From Flavobacteriales bacterium UBA1937 (GTDB taxonomy: Bacteria > Bacteroidota > Bacteroidia > Flavobacteriales > Weeksellaceae): a DNA stretch of 64,000 nt. This document shows positions 60,017 to 64,000 of the stretch, piece by piece. The notes beneath the pieces are model-generated. The model was given only the letters and a program-made list of their open reading frames with translations. It ran no database searches and was not told where the DNA came from. The first letter of the stretch is position 1. Each line of letters begins with the position of its first letter. The DNA is taken from positions 1-64,000 of the forward strand of contig DDFD01000087.1 in assembly GCA_002337005.1 (NCBI GenBank), given 5' to 3'. Both the position numbers and the translations under genes were made by a program.

Positions 60017-60967
60017 CTATTGTCTAAATCCTCTGCCATTGCTTCTTTCTCCGCCATTGCCTCTTTCGCTACCATTAGATTTACCAAAAGAACGACCGCT
60101 ATCTCCACCTCGGAAACCTCCATTATTTCTAGATTCATTGCTCACTCTGTTCATTTCTTCGCTTCTTTTTGGAGCATCGTTTCTAAAACCATTATTTCTT
60201 GGCTGTTCTGCTTTATTGTTCCCAAAATCTCTGGAAGATTGATCATCACCTCTTCTGAAACCACCATTATTCTGAGGTCTTTCGGTATCATTTCTAAAAC
60301 TTCCACCGTTGTTTTGAGATTGACCATCTCTTCTAAAGCCGTTGTTATCTTTTACCACTTTATCATTTCCATTGAAACCACCTCTGAAGCTTCCTTTTCT
60401 GAAATCATCATTTCTAAAAGTTCTTACATCTACATTTCTATATCTAGGAGTTACATACACAACTGGTCTATAATGATTTACTCTATAATTTCTAAAATAA
60501 ACAATAGGATTATAATTGTTATAATATCTTTGGTAAAATACTACATAAACTCTTGGTCCTAAAATTCTTTCTAATGCTATAAATCTGTCATAATACCATC
60601 TATCTGGATTGTATCTGTAATAATTAAACCAGTAATTATAGCCTGCAAATCTATCATTAAGAATTCTGATTTCTCTAACCTGTCTAGGAGAAAGCCTAAA
60701 TTCTACAAATAATCTATCCCAATTGATGCTTATAATCGCATTTCTATAATCATTATACGATCCTCTATAAAAATCACGGGTATAGTAATCATCTGGATAT
60801 TCGTAATAATAATCATCAGGATAATTATAATCGTCATAGTAATATTCATAAGAATTATTTCCGTATTGATTATTGCCATAATTATCATTTGGATAATATT
60901 GTGCGTAGGTCATTCCAGCCAAAGATAATACAGAAGCAAGAATCATTTTTTTAAATATCAGTTTCAT
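60017..60967 (-). CDS. Exported Tyr/Asn/Gly/Arg-rich low-complexity protein
   Basis: The 316-residue protein has a signal peptide (MKLIFKKMILASVLSLAGMT), a Tyr/Asp/Asn-rich tract (about 22-75: YEYYYDDYNYPDDYYYEYPD), a module shared with the 59492 product (about 78-160) and a Gly/Arg/Asn-rich tail (FRRGDDQSSRDFGNNKAEQP). The composition suggests an adhesive or disordered envelope protein. The paralogous pair and close spacing indicate a duplication. Confidence 0.65.
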   Translation of the reverse strand: MKLIFKKMILASVLSLAGMTYAQYYPNDNYGNNQYGNNSYEYYYDDYNYPDDYYYEYPDDYYTRDFYRGSYNDYRNAIISINWDRLFVEFRLSPRQVREIRILNDRFAGYNYWFNYYRYNPDRWYYDRFIALERILGPRVYVVFYQRYYNNYNPIVYFRNYRVNHYRPVVYVTPRYRNVDVRTFRNDDFRKGSFRGGFNGNDKVVKDNNGFRRDGQSQNNGGSFRNDTERPQNNGGFRRGDDQSSRDFGNNKAEQPRNNGFRNDAPKRSEEMNRVSNESRNNGGFRGGDSGRSFGKSNGSERGNGGERSNGRGFRQ

Positions 60968-61104
60968 TTTATTATTGTTTAGGGATTTACTAAAGAATAT
61001 TAAAAATGCGTGCCAAACTTTTTAAGTTTTTAAAATTATCTTGAATTTGGTTAAAAATATTCTTTATTATTCTTTAAAATTCATTTTATTTTGATTGATA
61101 AAAA

Positions 61105-61140
61105 CAAAAAAAGTTAAAACCAATGAATGATTTTAACTTT
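61105..61140 (-). terminator. Terminator of malQ
   Basis: AAAGTTAAAA (61110-61119) with TTTTAACTTT (61131-61140), 11-nt loop, then T-run on the minus strand. Confidence 0.75.
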
Positions 61141-61164
61141 TATATTTCATTAAATTATTGATTA

Positions 61165-63816
61165 TTAAAGTCTTTCGCTTTCTGAAACGAAATGCGCAAT
61201 TTTTTGATTAAAACTTTCTTTTTCTAATAATTCTTCTAGAGAAATATGCATTCTATATCTCCAGTAATGAGGGAAAACTGCAGGATTATTAATTCTCTCA
61301 TCATCAGCATAAGGATTTACAATTTCGTAATCCGTAGCAAAATATTCCTGAATTGGGAAAATTGCCAACATCGCTTCAGAGTGAAGATGCTGTTTCATAA
61401 TGATTTCTGCCAATTCTGGTAACAATTCTGATGGAGCTGTACCAAATTGTTTTAGTTGATTATTAAAATAATGCTGTGTAAGCTCTCTATTCTCTTTCCA
61501 CCATTGTCTTAGTGTAGAACTATCATGCGAAGAAGCAGTTACCACATTCATATAACTCGCAGATTGCGGATCATAGTATGGTACATTTTCTTTTGGTGAA
61601 CGCTGCACTTTAAGCGCGGTAATTCCTAATTTATCCATCACACCAGGCACACATTCTGGCACCAAACCAAGGTCTTCACCACAAATCAACATATCTGTAG
61701 CTGTTAGTAACATTGGCAGTTTTTCCATCGCTTTCTGGTACCAAAGTCCGTCTTGACGCTTAAAGAAATAATCTACATAAAGGTCTGATAATTGTTTCTT
61801 TTCCCAGTCTGATAAATATTTATAAGAATCTGTCTTTTGAATATTAAATCTTGGATGATAAACGTAATCTGCTCCATTAAATTCTTGTAAGAAAAGAACA
61901 TTGGCAGCCAAACTGATGAGTTTATCTTCTACCCCGTTTCTTGGATTTTTTTTGAAATATTCTGAGAGTTTTCTTTGGGTATCATATTCTGGTTTAAAAT
62001 AATAAACTCCATTTTCTGGATACATAAAATGCTCTGAAATCACTTCTTTCTCATAACCGAACCAATCCCAAAGAATTTGGTCATTAATAAAAGGTCTGCA
62101 ATATCTGTCATAATTAAAAGGAATATGTCTAGAAGCAAATTCTTCTAAAGTAACAGGAACTGCAGGATAAAAATAACCTAACAAACCTTGCGTAGCAGAC
62201 ATTGGCATTCTCCAAATTCTAAAAAATCCTAGAATATGATCTATTCTCATCGCATCGAAATAACGTGCAATGACATTAAAACGCTTCTTCCACCAATCAT
62301 AATCATTAGCTTGCATTACTTCCCAATTGTAGGTAGGGAATTCCCAATTTTGTCCTAAATCAGAAAATTCATCTGGTGGTGCACCCGCCTGAAAATCCAT
62401 CCCGAAAAGCTCTGGCTCCGTCCACGCTTCTACAGAATATCTATAAATACCGATTGGTAAATCTCCTTTCAGAGAAATCCCTAAACCGTGAGTATAATCT
62501 ACCGCTTCTTTTAATTGTAAATGCAATTGATACTGCACCCAAGCATGGAGCATTACATTCTCAAAATCTGCATGTTTTACCTCAAAAAACTGAGCGATTT
62601 TACCAGCTACATATTTTTTATGAGTTTTCCAATCATTAAAATTTGGGGTATTATTTTTATCTCTCAAAACACAAAAAGCGGCATAAGGTTTCAACCAATC
62701 TGCGTTTTCTTTTAAAAATTTTGAGAAATCTTTGTCTTTTATTATTTCGTTTTTATTTTCTTCAAAAACAGCTTTTATAAATTTCCACTTCTCAGAAATC
62801 ATCTGCTCATAATCTACTAGAGAAAGCGCATTAAGCTCATCTCTCTTCATTTTATACTCCAACTGAAAAGCTTCTGGAATTCCAAACCGGATTTTCTCTA
62901 AACTTAAATATTGAGGGTGAAGCGCGTAAACTGAAATAGCAGCATAAGGATAAGAATCCGTCCAAGAATAATTAGCCGCAGTATCATTAATTGGTAAAAT
63001 TTGTATTACCGAAAGATTGGTTTTATGTGCCCAATCTGCTAATTTTTTAAGATCTGTAAATTCACCTACACCTAGACCATCATTGCTTCTTAAACTAAAA
63101 ACAGGGATGGCAACTCCAGCAGCTTTATACAATTGATCTGCATTAAATCTAAAGAAATGATCTGCATGAACTTGCAACACTTCTGCATCTTGATTAGGGA
63201 AGGCTAATCTATTATCTCCATATTCTATTGCGATAATTCCGCCTAGTTTCTCATCTAGAATTGCATATTTATATTGTACAAATTCTTTTTGTTTTTTCAA
63301 ATCAACTGCCACTTCCCAAACACCAACTGAGGTTTGAGACATTTTCACAGGCTTCTCGTAATCCCAATTCCCGAGTGCTTCATTATTGCCCAAAACAACC
63401 AATCTCCAATTTGGTGAATAAAGTGGCGCTTCCATTCTAAAATGATGGGTATGCTTTTTAAGAATAGAAACTTTTTCTGGCTTGAAATCACCTAATTTAT
63501 TTTGAAGAATTTTATTGTTGAGATAATTTTCTGGGAAATTCTTATTATTCCAAACATCATAAATGTTGTATTCAGAAAAATTATTAACAAAATTGAGACG
63601 GTGGGTACAGATTTCTTCGTTTATGATTTGATTATTTTCATCTACTACCAAATATTTGTATTCGATAGTTTTAGAAAAAAAGTCAATCTCAGTTTTCCAA
63701 TTTCTGTTATCTGAGAAATCCAAGCCATAAGTCTGCACATTTTTACCATCTAGAACCTTCAGCATAAGTCTTTTACCGAACTCGGTTCCGTAGTTGATTG
63801 TGAAATATAATTTCAT
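61165..63816 (-). CDS. malQ: 4-alpha-glucanotransferase with N-terminal starch-binding modules
   Basis: The 883-residue protein has an N-terminal pair of CBM20-like modules (1-230: APLYSPNWRLVVLGNNEALG NWDYEK) and a GH77 core: FSLRSNDGLGVGEFTDLKKL, YFDAMRIDHILGFFRIW (nucleophile Asp region), LICGEDLGLVP (acid/base Glu), VVTASSHDSSTLRQWW (third Asp). It disproportionates malto-oligosaccharides in glycogen/starch metabolism. The CBM-bearing long form is usual in Bacteroidota. The next gene upstream (minus strand) is only seen as 11 codons. Confidence 0.94.
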   Translation of the reverse strand: MKLYFTINYGTEFGKRLMLKVLDGKNVQTYGLDFSDNRNWKTEIDFFSKTIEYKYLVVDENNQIINEEICTHRLNFVNNFSEYNIYDVWNNKNFPENYLNNKILQNKLGDFKPEKVSILKKHTHHFRMEAPLYSPNWRLVVLGNNEALGNWDYEKPVKMSQTSVGVWEVAVDLKKQKEFVQYKYAILDEKLGGIIAIEYGDNRLAFPNQDAEVLQVHADHFFRFNADQLYKAAGVAIPVFSLRSNDGLGVGEFTDLKKLADWAHKTNLSVIQILPINDTAANYSWTDSYPYAAISVYALHPQYLSLEKIRFGIPEAFQLEYKMKRDELNALSLVDYEQMISEKWKFIKAVFEENKNEIIKDKDFSKFLKENADWLKPYAAFCVLRDKNNTPNFNDWKTHKKYVAGKIAQFFEVKHADFENVMLHAWVQYQLHLQLKEAVDYTHGLGISLKGDLPIGIYRYSVEAWTEPELFGMDFQAGAPPDEFSDLGQNWEFPTYNWEVMQANDYDWWKKRFNVIARYFDAMRIDHILGFFRIWRMPMSATQGLLGYFYPAVPVTLEEFASRHIPFNYDRYCRPFINDQILWDWFGYEKEVISEHFMYPENGVYYFKPEYDTQRKLSEYFKKNPRNGVEDKLISLAANVLFLQEFNGADYVYHPRFNIQKTDSYKYLSDWEKKQLSDLYVDYFFKRQDGLWYQKAMEKLPMLLTATDMLICGEDLGLVPECVPGVMDKLGITALKVQRSPKENVPYYDPQSASYMNVVTASSHDSSTLRQWWKENRELTQHYFNNQLKQFGTAPSELLPELAEIIMKQHLHSEAMLAIFPIQEYFATDYEIVNPYADDERINNPAVFPHYWRYRMHISLEELLEKESFNQKIAHFVSESERL

Positions 63817-63910
63817 TTAAAGTCGTTTTTCAATTCACGAATTTACAAAAATTAAAATGCGAAATAAAAAATTAATGATATGATTTTTAATTTGTTTCAG
63901 AAATAAAAAA

Positions 63911-63939
63911 CCCTTTTTACACTTTGAATGCAAAAAGGG
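63911..63939 (-). terminator. Terminator of the partial upstream gene
   Basis: CCCTTTTT (63911-63918) with AAAAAGGG (63932-63939) and a T-run on the minus strand. Confidence 0.8.
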
Positions 63940-63962
63940 CTGCTAAAAAATTATTTTTTTCT

Positions 63963-64000
63963 TTAATTCAATACATAAGAAGTACCGTCTCTTCCGTCTT
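63963..64000 (-). CDS. C-terminal end of a gene cut by the window edge
   Basis: On the minus strand the last codons read DGRDGTSYVLN and stop (TAA at 63965-63963), followed by a terminator, so a leftward gene ends here. Twelve codons are too few for identification. Confidence 0.5.
   Translation of the reverse strand, partial: DGRDGTSYVLN

Overview
The window looks like chromosome of a low-GC Flavobacteriia species, probably Weeksellaceae (Chryseobacterium/Cloacibacterium-like). Reasons: promoters of the Bacteroidota form TTTG/TAnnTTTG with no Shine-Dalgarno sites, a type IX secretion C-terminal domain, Reg_prop/Y_Y_Y hybrid sensors, DUF3857-transglutaminase proteins, and a CBM-bearing 4-alpha-glucanotransferase. 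No species marker is present.

Left flank (1-9255): malate synthase and a divergent ShfR/RamB-type regulator around an 18-bp palindrome; a radical-SAM/partner DNA-repair pair separated by a PIN-domain toxin cassette; YceI; a YgiD-like dioxygenase; a LytTR response regulator; and the C-terminal part of its sensor kinase. Right flank (45252-64000): the N-terminal part of the same kinase, a run of small secreted proteins including a T9SS cargo, histidine ammonia-lyase, two tandem DUF3857 proteins, a Spy/CpxP-like protein, a glycosyltransferase, two paralogous Tyr/Arg-rich exported proteins and MalQ.

Between them lies a complete 36.0-kb Mu-like transposable prophage (9256-45251). It has imperfect terminal inverted repeats and a 4-bp TATC duplication. 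Removing it and one TATC restores the kinase in frame. Layout: leftward S24 repressor with three operators over the early promoter; MuA-like DDE transposase, MuB-like ATPase, DUF3164 and many small early genes including a C5 DNA methyltransferase; two probable morons; a leftward packaging/head block (gpG-like, MuF, DUF935 portal, DUF1320, both terminase subunits); and a rightward block (protease-scaffold, capsid, endolysin, u-spanin, sheath, tube, frameshifted tail chaperone, tape measure, baseplate, fibres, Dam-type methyltransferase).

The most unusual content is RNA-like. A family of tRNA-like elements sits just upstream of early genes: one 99-nt near-cloverleaf and three roughly 41-nt elements reduced to acceptor stem, D-loop sequence and T-arm, with compensatory base changes. 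Other notable features are a methyltransferase gene overlapped out of frame by an ORF that itself carries methyltransferase-associated motifs, a textbook -1 frameshift signal, an A10 run between portal and MuF genes, a MuF protein with a nuclease-toxin-like tail, two promoter-terminator small-RNA units, a nested pseudoknot-capable RNA before the last gene, and a helically phased repeat array at the left end.
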